Source: Flavobacterium sp. 1
GTDB taxonomy: Bacteria; Bacteroidota; Bacteroidia; Flavobacteriales; Flavobacteriaceae
Assembly: GCF_002797935.1 (NCBI RefSeq)
Contig: NZ_PGER01000001.1
Span: 1,116,001 to 1,180,000, forward strand
Direction: 5' to 3'
Length of the DNA stretch: 64,000 bases
Below, in pieces: positions 16,900-25,385 of this stretch. Below the pieces are notes generated by a model, which made no database searches, had not been told where the DNA came from, and worked only from the letters and a program-made list of their open reading frames with translations. The first letter of the stretch is position 1; each line of letters begins with the position of its first letter. The position numbers and the translations under genes are program-made.

Positions 16900-18909
16900 A
16901 TGATACTTAAACATTTTTATAAAATTATTTTACTGCTGATCGTTAGCGGTACTCTTTCCGCACAAACTGTTTGGTTAGATGAACTGGATCTCAGCCCAAC
17001 TACACAGGGATGGGGCATACCTAAAAAAAACAAGACTGTTGATGGCAACATCATGACCATCGCAGGCAAAACCTTTGAGCGTGGCTTCGGCACACACGCA
17101 GAAAGCTCTCTTTTTATTCAGCTCGATGGTAAGGCAAATTCGTTTACCGCGCAGGTTGGCATTGATGATGAAGTGAAACAACATCAGCCCGCCGTTGAGT
17201 TTATTGTATACGGCGATGGAGCGAAGCTTTGGTCGAGCGGTGTAATGCATGCAGGCGATACTGCCCAGCTATGTAATGTGAAACTTTCTGGTGTGAAAAA
17301 ACTTGAGCTGCGGGTAACAGAGATAGGACACAACAATCATGTCGAATGGGCAGATGCAAAATTTGAGGCGGTCGGCGTATCAACTTTTGCTACTTTTTAT
17401 CCTGTCCCGAGTGAGCCCTACATTCTTACCCCTAAGCCATCGGCAAAACCGAAGATCAATAGCGCAAGCGTTTTCGGTGTCCGCCCGGGCTCGCCGTTTC
17501 AGTTCAGGATACCTGCCACTGGAGACCGGCCAATGACCTTTCTGGTTACCGGCTTGCCTCAGGGACTAAAGCTGGATCAAAAAACAGGACTTATCAGCGG
17601 TAAGCTTGAAAAAGCCGGTACTTACGTTGTTCAATTGAAGGCAAGGAATGCGAAAGGCATAGCCGAAAAAAGTTTACGCATTATCTGTGGTGATAAAATT
17701 GCACTTACCCCGCCAATGGGTTGGAATAGCTGGAATTGTTTCGCTCATGAAGTTTCTGCTGAAAAAGTTAAGCGGGCTGCGGAAGTAATGGTGAAAAGCG
17801 GACTTATAAATTACGGATGGAATTATGTAAATATTGACGACTATTGGCAAAATAACCGCGATTCGACAGATCCTTCCCTGCAAGGTAAGCTGCGGGACGA
17901 GGCTGGTAATATAGTTCCTAATAAAAAGTTTGGAGATATGAAAGCGCTGACAGACTATGTGCATGGCCTGGGTTTGAAGATCGGCATCTATTCCAGTCCC
18001 GGTCCATGGACTTGTGGTGGCTGTGCCGGCAGTTATGGTCATGAGAGGCAAGATGCCGAAACTTATGCCAAATGGGGCTTTGATTACCTGAAATACGATT
18101 GGTGCAGCTATGGAGGAGCGCTAAATGGAATACCTGATAACGACCCAAACAAAGTAGTCTCCATATCTTACAATGGAGGTTATCAATTGGCTACCGCCGT
18201 CAAACCATACAAATTAATGGGAGAGTATATCCGTCAGCAACCCCGCGACATTGTTTTCAGCTTGTGTCAGTACGGAATGTCGGATGTTTGGAAATGGGGC
18301 GATTCGGTAGGCGGAAATACCTGGCGTACAACGAATGATATAACGGACAACTGGTCCAACGTTAAAAGCATTGCATTAGCTCAGGATCAGTCTGCAGCCT
18401 GGGCCAAACCCGGTAACTGGAACGATGCGGACATGCTGGTTGTAGGAACAGTAGGCTGGGGCAGCCTGCATCCGAGCATGCTTAAACCGGATGAGCAGTA
18501 TCTTCACGTCAGCCTTTGGAGCCTTTTCTCTGCGCCTCTGCTGATTGGTTGCGATATGGAAAAGCTGGATGCTTTTACCCTGAATTTATTGACAAACAAT
18601 GAAGTGATTGCCGTTAATCAGGATGCTCTTGGCAAACAGGCTACCTGTATTCAGATCATTGGAGATCTGCGCATTTATGCAAAAGAATTGGAGGATGGCA
18701 GTCGTGCAGTAGGCTTTTGCAATTTTGGTCTGGAGAAAGTGGATATCTCTTACAAGGATCTGAATAAGCTTGGTATTTCAGGAAAGCAAAAGGTGCGTGA
18801 TCTTTGGCGTCAGAAAGATATTGCAATAATCCATGCGGACCAAGAGGCTCTTTCGGTGAAGGTTCCGATGCATGGAGTGGCTCTGTACAAATTTACGCCG
18901 GTTAAATAG
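16900..18909 (+). CDS. GH27 alpha-galactosidase with N-terminal NPCBM domain
   Basis: This secreted enzyme removes alpha-galactosyl (or beta-L-arabinopyranosyl) residues. I choose 16900 as start because it gives a normal signal peptide (MILKHFYKIILLLIVSG) and matches the GH5 leader; an in-frame ATG at 16861 would add 13 residues. Counting from 16900, an NPCBM-like domain (about 20-150) is followed by a He_PIG-type Ig domain (about 175-260, TGLPQGLKLDQKTGLISG), then a GH27 barrel from PPMGWNSWNCF with nucleophile D400 in YLKYDWCS and acid/base D480 in RTTNDITDNW, and a C-terminal beta domain. The body is visibly richer in G+C than susC and susD. The signal peptide looks borrowed from the GH5 gene. 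Confidence 0.9.
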   Translation: MILKHFYKIILLLIVSGTLSAQTVWLDELDLSPTTQGWGIPKKNKTVDGNIMTIAGKTFERGFGTHAESSLFIQLDGKANSFTAQVGIDDEVKQHQPAVEFIVYGDGAKLWSSGVMHAGDTAQLCNVKLSGVKKLELRVTEIGHNNHVEWADAKFEAVGVSTFATFYPVPSEPYILTPKPSAKPKINSASVFGVRPGSPFQFRIPATGDRPMTFLVTGLPQGLKLDQKTGLISGKLEKAGTYVVQLKARNAKGIAEKSLRIICGDKIALTPPMGWNSWNCFAHEVSAEKVKRAAEVMVKSGLINYGWNYVNIDDYWQNNRDSTDPSLQGKLRDEAGNIVPNKKFGDMKALTDYVHGLGLKIGIYSSPGPWTCGGCAGSYGHERQDAETYAKWGFDYLKYDWCSYGGALNGIPDNDPNKVVSISYNGGYQLATAVKPYKLMGEYIRQQPRDIVFSLCQYGMSDVWKWGDSVGGNTWRTTNDITDNWSNVKSIALAQDQSAAWAKPGNWNDADMLVVGTVGWGSLHPSMLKPDEQYLHVSLWSLFSAPLLIGCDMEKLDAFTLNLLTNNEVIAVNQDALGKQATCIQIIGDLRIYAKELEDGSRAVGFCNFGLEKVDISYKDLNKLGISGKQKVRDLWRQKDIAIIHADQEALSVKVPMHGVALYKFTPVK

Positions 18910-19122
18910 TCCACCGTGCTTTTTGTGGAGCAAAAATTTGATGCATTATAAAAGAAAAATTATAAAAGATAAATACATGAACTTAAATTTTTGAATCTAT
19001 TATTTGTGCTTAGTTACTGCTTTTAGAGGCTGGAATGTGGAAGCGGGTGAATTTGTTTTACACATAGGGAATTCATCAAAACATACCGGAAAAAATAAAA
19101 ATATCAGTTCAATAAATTATAT

Positions 19123-19341
19123 ATGGAAAATAAATCAAAATTTTTACCAATAATATTTTTACCAGCAATTACAACTGGTATTTTAATTACTTTATTTCTA
19201 TCCGGAAAAATAATTGATATTCCCCTGGGAACAGCAAAGGGAGGTATAATTGGCGGGGTTGGTGTTTTAGTAATTATGATATCAGTAGTCGCCTTTTATT
19301 ATTTGATATTTCGGCTTTTGGGATATAAAAAAAGAAAGTAA
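19123..19341 (+). CDS. Small two-span membrane protein, unknown function
   Basis: I do not recognise this 72-residue product. It has two hydrophobic segments (about 8-28 and 40-66), a glycine-rich link (AKGGIIGGVG) and a basic tail (GYKKRK), consistent with an inner-membrane protein. It sits in a 486-bp gap between GH27 and GH2 and has no visible partner in the locus. Reading frame, composition and a clean ATG make it plausible but not certain. Confidence 0.45.
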   Translation: MENKSKFLPIIFLPAITTGILITLFLSGKIIDIPLGTAKGGIIGGVGVLVIMISVVAFYYLIFRLLGYKKRK

Positions 19342-19395
19342 CACAAATACAGATGAAAACTTAGTACGAGATTTTCGTATGATACACAGACACAC

Positions 19396-21882
19396 ATGAA
19401 AAATTTTTTGTTATTCGCTATCCTGCTTTCTTCTGTTTCAGGACAACTAATTGCTCAGGCTTCAAAGCAGAATCAAATTTCAAAACAGAATAGGTCTTCC
19501 ATCCGGGAACGGATCATAACAGGGCAGAAAATTAATAAGACCAGTATTCCTTTCGATTTTGACTGGAGGTTTGCGCTAAACGACCATCCCGGCGCTGAAC
19601 GGCCTGAATTTAATGATTCCAAATGGCGCTTATTGGATGTTCCTCACGATTTCAGTATTGAACATCCTTTCGATTCTTCCAACACTACCGGATCCGGAGG
19701 TGGCTATACTTATAGTGGCATTGGCTGGTACAGGAAACACTTCAAAACAGGAAAGGATTTTTTTAATAAGAAGGTTGTGGTTTTGTTCGACGGTGTTTAT
19801 CGCAACAGCGAAGTATGGATTAACGGGCATTACCTGGGCATTCGCCCCTATGGTTATTCTTCTTTTTATTACGACCTCACGCAATATCTGAATCCGGTGG
19901 GCAACGAAAATGTTATTGCTGTAAAGGTTAATACTACCGAGCAACCCAATTCGAGATGGTACACGGGTTCGGGAATTTACCGGCATGTATGGCTGGTTGC
20001 AAAAAACAAACTGCATATTGATCAATGGGGTGTTTTTGCCCGTACAGTTGAAGCAAGCAATGACAACGCCAGCGTTGATATTTCTGTAGAATTGAACAAC
20101 GAAAAAAATGTTGGTGAGTCCTGTACGGTAATTACAAAATTGATTGATGCAGCAGGCAAGGAAGCAGGGAGAGCCGAATCGAAAGTGGATGCCAGACCTG
20201 GCCCGGCAATGAAAATCGAACAAAATATTAGGGTTAGCAAACCTAATCTATGGTCTATTGAAAAACCCAACTTATACAGGTTGCTGATAGAAGTGAGATC
20301 AGGCGGAAAGGTGGTTGATAAGTATGTTTCGCCTTTTGGCATAAGAACATCTAGTTTCGATCCCAACAAAGGTTTTTTCTTAAACGGAAAACATGTAAAA
20401 CTGAAAGGGGTAAACAACCATCACGATAACGGACCATTGGGTGCCGCAGTTTTTGATGGTGCGGATAAACGCCGGTTGAAAATTTTAAAAACTATGGGTT
20501 GCAATGCAATCAGGATGAGCCATAACCCTCCATCACCGGAATTGCTCGACTATGCAGACAGCCTGGGTTTTGTAGTGATTGATGAAATATTTGACGAATG
20601 GATGGATGGAAAAAACCCGGCTGGATATGCTCCTCATTTTATGAAATGGTACGAAAGGGATGTTGAAAATTGGATAAGGCGTGACCGAAACCACCCTTCT
20701 GTTATCGCCTGGAGTATTGGCAACGAAGTAAGAGAACAGTATAACAAAGAAAGCGCATTGAAAATAACCAAAATGCTGACAGATGCTTCGGGTAAATACG
20801 ACAATACCCGTCCCTTTACGGCAGCATGTAACGAAATCCTCAATGTCAATTCGTTTGGAATGGGTGATTTGCTGGACATAGTTGGTTATAACTATCAGGA
20901 GGCTTATTATAAAACCGATCATGAAAAATATCCTAATCGGGTAATCTTCGGGTCTGAAACAGTCATCTATCCATACCATCCAGGCACTTGCAATCAATTG
21001 CGCTCCTATGATCAATGGCTGGATGGCCAGTTGAAAGATTATGTAGCAGGTGAATTTCTTTGGACGGGATTTGATTATATCGGTGAAGCAGGTATTGGAG
21101 ATGTGGGTATCGGTTGTGATTTCTGGAAAACCTGGCCAAGCTGGCCATGGCGTGGAGCCTCTTGCGGTGTGATTGATATGTGCGGTTTTCCCAAACCGGC
21201 GTATTGGTTTAGGAAGGCGCTTTGGAATAATGAACCCATGGTACATATTGCCGTGCAAACCGATACATCTGCAAGGAATAAGGAAGTGTGCTCTTTTTGG
21301 AACTGGCCAAAGGTAGAAACGCATTGGAACCATAATAAGATAGGCGATACACTGGCGGTGCATGTGTACACCAATGTACCTGAAGTAGAACTGAAATTGA
21401 ATGGAAAGTCATTGGGAACCCGCAAATGGGATTTGAAAAATGAAGCTTTTCTTTTTTGGGAAGTGCCTTATGAACCTGGTAAACTGGAAGCCATAGGAAA
21501 AACAGCAGATGGGAAAACTGTCTCCTTTGCTGTTCAAACAGCAGGTGAACCGGCTAAAATAAAGCTATCCTCGGATAAGAAAGTGTTGAAGGCAAACCGG
21601 CAGGACTTAAGTTATGTTTCTGTGCAAATTGTTGATGCAAATGGCATACCTGTACCTTTTGCCAGCAACATGATCAGTTTTGAAGTGACCGGTGCAGGCA
21701 AACTGGTGGGAGTAGGCAACGGCAATCAGCAAAGTCATACATATTTAAAAGGAAACCAGATGGAAGCCTGGCAGGGAAAATGTCTTGCCATTATACAGTC
21801 AACAAACAAGAAGGGAGAAATAAAAGTTACCGCCAAAAGCGGATCGTTGCCTGTAGTAACAGCTACATTGAAAGCGGAATAA
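19396..21882 (+). CDS. GH2 beta-galactosidase-type glycosidase
   Basis: This 828-residue secreted GH2 enzyme probably removes beta-galactosyl groups from xyloglucan oligosaccharides. After a signal peptide ending near LIAQ come the GH2 sugar-binding domain (about 55-210, LDVPHDFSIEHPF, GIGWYRKHF), the Ig-like domain, the barrel with acid/base E444 in WSIGNEVRE and nucleophile E521 in FGSETVIYP, a DUF4982-like domain (about 640-700) and a final Ig-type domain. The architecture matches Bacteroidota beta-galactosidases. It is one of three GH2 genes here and is a distant homologue of the one at 35875. Its body looks richer in G+C than the susCD core. Confidence 0.9.
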   Translation: MKNFLLFAILLSSVSGQLIAQASKQNQISKQNRSSIRERIITGQKINKTSIPFDFDWRFALNDHPGAERPEFNDSKWRLLDVPHDFSIEHPFDSSNTTGSGGGYTYSGIGWYRKHFKTGKDFFNKKVVVLFDGVYRNSEVWINGHYLGIRPYGYSSFYYDLTQYLNPVGNENVIAVKVNTTEQPNSRWYTGSGIYRHVWLVAKNKLHIDQWGVFARTVEASNDNASVDISVELNNEKNVGESCTVITKLIDAAGKEAGRAESKVDARPGPAMKIEQNIRVSKPNLWSIEKPNLYRLLIEVRSGGKVVDKYVSPFGIRTSSFDPNKGFFLNGKHVKLKGVNNHHDNGPLGAAVFDGADKRRLKILKTMGCNAIRMSHNPPSPELLDYADSLGFVVIDEIFDEWMDGKNPAGYAPHFMKWYERDVENWIRRDRNHPSVIAWSIGNEVREQYNKESALKITKMLTDASGKYDNTRPFTAACNEILNVNSFGMGDLLDIVGYNYQEAYYKTDHEKYPNRVIFGSETVIYPYHPGTCNQLRSYDQWLDGQLKDYVAGEFLWTGFDYIGEAGIGDVGIGCDFWKTWPSWPWRGASCGVIDMCGFPKPAYWFRKALWNNEPMVHIAVQTDTSARNKEVCSFWNWPKVETHWNHNKIGDTLAVHVYTNVPEVELKLNGKSLGTRKWDLKNEAFLFWEVPYEPGKLEAIGKTADGKTVSFAVQTAGEPAKIKLSSDKKVLKANRQDLSYVSVQIVDANGIPVPFASNMISFEVTGAGKLVGVGNGNQQSHTYLKGNQMEAWQGKCLAIIQSTNKKGEIKVTAKSGSLPVVTATLKAE

Positions 21883-21966
21883 ATTCAAACCCGATAAATA
21901 AACAGTAACGGAATTGTTGTTGTCTGAAAAATTAATCGAAGACAAAGACATTGATAAAAAAAAAGC

Positions 21967-23499
21967 ATGTTTAGAAAAAAAGTATTATTAAGTACAGTCA
22001 TTGTTATCGCTTTTCTGGGAGGCAGAGAATTCGCAGAAGCTCAGACTAACGCAGTTAAACCGATAGAGGTTAAAGAAAATCTGGAAGAAAAATTCGCAAA
22101 TGTTTCGCCGAAACTTACCTCCAGTGATGCAAATCCTTTATTAGATTTTATGTTTACAGCCGATCCAACAGCGGTAGAATACAATGGAAGAATTTATGTG
22201 TATGCCACGAATGATCATCAACAGTATGAAAAGGTAGGAAAGGAAGGAAAAAATTCATACGAGCATATCCATACACTGGTTATGATGTCTACCGATGATA
22301 TGGTCAACTGGACGTATCATGGCCTCATAAATACAGCAAAGCTGGCACCATGGAGCCAGAATTCCTGGGCACCTTCCATTACATCCAGACTGGAGGCAGA
22401 CGGTAAGACGCACTTCTATTTGTATTATTCCAATAGCGGTGTTGGCTCAGCCGTGCTTACCTCCACTTCTCCCGTTGGTCCGTGGAGCGACCCATTAGGA
22501 AAGAACATAGTCGACCGTTCTGTTCCCGGAGTGGATTGCGATGCTCCATTCGATCCCGGAGTTGTGATTGACGGCCAGGGTACAGGCTGGCTGGCTTTTG
22601 GAGGGGGAACGCCTAAAACAGATTATATGCCAGGTATTTCCCATATCGTCAAGTTAGGAACAGATATGATCAGTTTGGCGAGCAATGTTGCCAAGATTCC
22701 CGCTCCTTATTTTTTTGAGGCCAGCGACCTTAACTTTATTAATGGAACCTGGGTTTACACTTATAATACGAATTGGAAAGACCGTACCGAATGGCCTTAT
22801 AGCAATATTGATAAACCAACCAAATGCAACATGTCTTATATGACGAGTAAAACACCCCTAAATCCGGATAGTTGGAAGTATCGCGATAATTACTTTAAGA
22901 ATACAGGCGACGTTAACGTGGGACCTTTGACAAACAATCACACTCACCTGTTCAAGTTTAAAGAGAAATATTATATTGCTTACCATGCCATGTATTTACA
23001 GGATTATTTCGGCACTAAGGGTGGTTTTCGTAATGTGGGTATCGAAGAAATGCAGGTGGATGAAGAGAATGTCAATATCCCCATGGGCAAAGCAACTTTC
23101 AAAGGCCCGTCACAACTTAACCCATTAAATCCATTCGTTCTTCAGCAGGCAGAAACCACTGCAGGCACTTCGGGGCAAGTTCAGTTCGAAGCTGTTGGTA
23201 ATGTGGGTAATATGGTTGCCAAAGGAAAAGCAGACAAACAATGTCTCATGATCCGAGGAGCCGATTTCAGCAAACAGATTCCTGCCAAATTCGAAGCCAG
23301 GGTGAAAGGAAAAGGTAAAATTGATGTGTATGTAAATAACCTTAAAGATACTCCTCTTGTTTCCCTTATATGTGATGGAAAGGAATGGACTACATTCTCA
23401 AAGGAAATAGGACAGAAAATGGATAAAGGAGTAGGGAATATCTATTTTGTATTTAATGGAGAGGGTTTTTTGTTTGATGAATGGAAATTCATTTATTAA
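21967..23499 (+). CDS. GH43 glycosidase with C-terminal carbohydrate-binding domain
   Basis: The third GH43 of the locus has 510 residues. A signal peptide ends near AEAQ (about 25). D66 in FTADPTA is the likely base, the CDAPFDPGVVID segment holds the middle aspartate, and the glutamate of FFEASDL is the likely acid. The last ~120 residues form a CBM6-like sandwich (QQAETT at its start, FDEWKF at its end), similar in layout to the GH43 at 6121. The product is probably an arabinofuranosidase or beta-xylosidase; which one is not decidable by eye. It starts 84 bp after the GH2 gene and is likely in the same transcript. Confidence 0.87.
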   Translation: MFRKKVLLSTVIVIAFLGGREFAEAQTNAVKPIEVKENLEEKFANVSPKLTSSDANPLLDFMFTADPTAVEYNGRIYVYATNDHQQYEKVGKEGKNSYEHIHTLVMMSTDDMVNWTYHGLINTAKLAPWSQNSWAPSITSRLEADGKTHFYLYYSNSGVGSAVLTSTSPVGPWSDPLGKNIVDRSVPGVDCDAPFDPGVVIDGQGTGWLAFGGGTPKTDYMPGISHIVKLGTDMISLASNVAKIPAPYFFEASDLNFINGTWVYTYNTNWKDRTEWPYSNIDKPTKCNMSYMTSKTPLNPDSWKYRDNYFKNTGDVNVGPLTNNHTHLFKFKEKYYIAYHAMYLQDYFGTKGGFRNVGIEEMQVDEENVNIPMGKATFKGPSQLNPLNPFVLQQAETTAGTSGQVQFEAVGNVGNMVAKGKADKQCLMIRGADFSKQIPAKFEARVKGKGKIDVYVNNLKDTPLVSLICDGKEWTTFSKEIGQKMDKGVGNIYFVFNGEGFLFDEWKFIY

Positions 23500-23520
23500 T
23501 TCCGTTGAATATTAATTAGA

Positions 23521-23547
23521 TTATAAGGAATTCTCACTGAAACAATG
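23521..23547 (+). repeat. 27-bp intergenic repeat, copy 2
   Basis: This matches 16837-16863 in 24 of 27 positions (TTATAAGGAATTCTCACTGA and following, ending ACAATG). It begins 21 bp after the GH43 stop codon, and its ATG opens only a five-codon frame. The two copies flank the GH27-GH2-GH43 block (about 16.9-23.5 kb). Confidence 0.6.
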
Positions 23548-23648
23548 ACCTTTATAAACTAAGTAAACAAGTTTTTCATATATACCAAATAAAATAAACA
23601 GAGGTAGGTATCAATGTCAATGTAGCTACATCTCTTAATCATTAAAAA

Positions 23649-25289
23649 ATGAACTTAAAAATTTCAATAAAAAGTGGTTTGTCTATAGTGTCATGTATGC
23701 TATTTTCATCTTTTCTGCTGGCGCAGGAAAAATATGCTTCGCCGATAAGGGAAGGTAATGAACCGGTTGCTGCCGGAAAGTTTGCACCAACCTGGCAATC
23801 GCTAGAGCAATATAAAACTCCCGAATGGTTTCGAAATGCCAAATTTGGAATTTGGGCGCATTGGGGTCCGCAATGTCAGGCAGAGCAGGGAGACTGGTAT
23901 GCACGTGGTTTGTATGAAGAAGGTTCTGACTATTACAAATGGCATGTCGCTCATTACGGTCATCCCTCCAAAGCAGGCTTTAAGGAAGTAATCCATGATT
24001 GGAAAGCCCAGAATTGGGATCCTGAAAAATTGGTGAAATTATATAAACGTGCGGGTGCCCAGTATTTCTTTGCGATGGCCAATCACCACGACAATCTGGA
24101 TTTATGGGATAGTAAGTATCAGGAATGGAATTCCGTACGTGTTGGCCCCCAAAAAGATATTGTAGCGGGCTGGGCCAGGGCGGCGAAAAAATATGGACTT
24201 CCGTTCGGATTGAGTGTTCATGCTTCTCGTCCCTGGACTTGGTATGAATTTGCTCAGGGAGCCGATAAAAAAGGAGAATTGACAGGAGTTCCTTATGATG
24301 GAAAACTCACAAAAGCTGAAGGTAAGGGAACTTGGTGGGAAGGGCTTGACCCGCAGGAACTTTACGCCCAGAATCATGAACGTAGTAAGAGCGGAGACTT
24401 TAATAAACAATGGAGTTGGGGAGATGGTGCATCAGTACCCTCACAAGCATACTGCGACAAATTTTATAATCGCACTATCGATCTCATCAATAAATTTAAC
24501 CCCGATTTACTATATTTTGATGATACCGCATTGCCGCTTTATCCTATAAGCGATGCAGGCTTAAAAATAGCAGCCCACTACTACAACCATAATATGGCAA
24601 GCCACAAAGGCAAGCTCGAAGCTGTTATGTTTGGTAAAATACTGACCGAAGACCAGAAAAAATGTATGGTGTGGGATGTGGAGCGTGGTGCACCTGATAA
24701 GATACAACCCGATGCCTGGCAAACCTGCACCTGTATTGGAAGCTGGCATTACAGCAGGTCGCTTTATGAAAACGGTTGGTATAAATCGGCAACATCAGTG
24801 ATACATATGCTGGTTGATATTATTAGCAAAAATGGTAACTTATTGCTTAATATTCCCGTTCGGGGAGATGGTACTATTGATGACAAGGAAGTGGCAGTCC
24901 TTGAAAATATCGCCGCCTGGATGGATATAAACAAAGAGAGCATCTTCGATACCCGCCCCTGGAAACTGTACGGTGAAGGGCCTACCGCTGATGTATCGAA
25001 CCCTATTAATGGTCAGGGATTTAATGAAGGAAAGATACAATACTCAGCAAAAGATATTCGCTACAATCAGAAAGGAAATGTGCTGTATGCTACTGCATTA
25101 GGAGTCCCTGAAGATAAGATATGTTTGAAGTCCCTTGGCAAGAAGAAAGATAATGCCGCAATCAGGAGTGTCAAAGTGCTTGGCAGTAAGGAAAAGTTAT
25201 CATGGAAACAATATCCGGATTCGCTGGTGATCCAAAAACCTAAGATTATCCCCAATAATATTGCAGTAGTTTTTAAGATACAAAAGTAG
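23649..25289 (+). CDS. GH29 alpha-L-fucosidase, first of a tandem pair
   Basis: This secreted 546-residue enzyme should remove terminal alpha-L-fucose, as on the fucosyl-galactosyl-xylosyl side chain of xyloglucan. The signal peptide ends in LLAQ. GH29 hallmarks are WFRNAKFGIWAHWGP, FFAMANHHDNLDLWDS and the probable nucleophile D291 in LLYFDDTAL; a short beta domain ends the protein. It shares an 88-bp identical stretch (23716-23803) with the next gene, although the two are otherwise clearly diverged. It may also accept alpha-L-galactose, which some plants place where fucose normally sits. It is followed after 96 bp by its paralogue. Confidence 0.92.
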   Translation: MNLKISIKSGLSIVSCMLFSSFLLAQEKYASPIREGNEPVAAGKFAPTWQSLEQYKTPEWFRNAKFGIWAHWGPQCQAEQGDWYARGLYEEGSDYYKWHVAHYGHPSKAGFKEVIHDWKAQNWDPEKLVKLYKRAGAQYFFAMANHHDNLDLWDSKYQEWNSVRVGPQKDIVAGWARAAKKYGLPFGLSVHASRPWTWYEFAQGADKKGELTGVPYDGKLTKAEGKGTWWEGLDPQELYAQNHERSKSGDFNKQWSWGDGASVPSQAYCDKFYNRTIDLINKFNPDLLYFDDTALPLYPISDAGLKIAAHYYNHNMASHKGKLEAVMFGKILTEDQKKCMVWDVERGAPDKIQPDAWQTCTCIGSWHYSRSLYENGWYKSATSVIHMLVDIISKNGNLLLNIPVRGDGTIDDKEVAVLENIAAWMDINKESIFDTRPWKLYGEGPTADVSNPINGQGFNEGKIQYSAKDIRYNQKGNVLYATALGVPEDKICLKSLGKKKDNAAIRSVKVLGSKEKLSWKQYPDSLVIQKPKIIPNNIAVVFKIQK

Positions 25290-25385
25290 TTTTTGGAAGG
25301 GAAGAAGAAAGTATTGTAATGCCTGAACTGTTTGTTAATACCGGACAAAAATGAAAGAGATTATTAAATCACACATACATAAAAA

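Noticed and set aside
19370..19395. TGATACACA close to the GH2 start as a further HTCS site
   Set aside because: It lacks the ACAATTG block, the spacing and the promoter-like block seen in the two matching modules.
19630..20223. Open frame on the - strand (197 codons) inside the same GH2 gene
   Set aside because: Antisense shadow of conserved GH2 domains, with no signal or family resemblance.
20533..21363. Long open frame on the - strand (276 codons) inside the GH2 gene
   Set aside because: It is fully antisense to a well-supported GH2 barrel, has no recognisable domain, and arises from the more G+C-rich codon use of that gene.
23605..23614. GGTATCAATG (TTGATAC on the - strand) before the first GH29 gene as an HTCS half-site
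   Set aside because: Only a single half-site, with no partner at the 13-nt offset and no associated promoter block.
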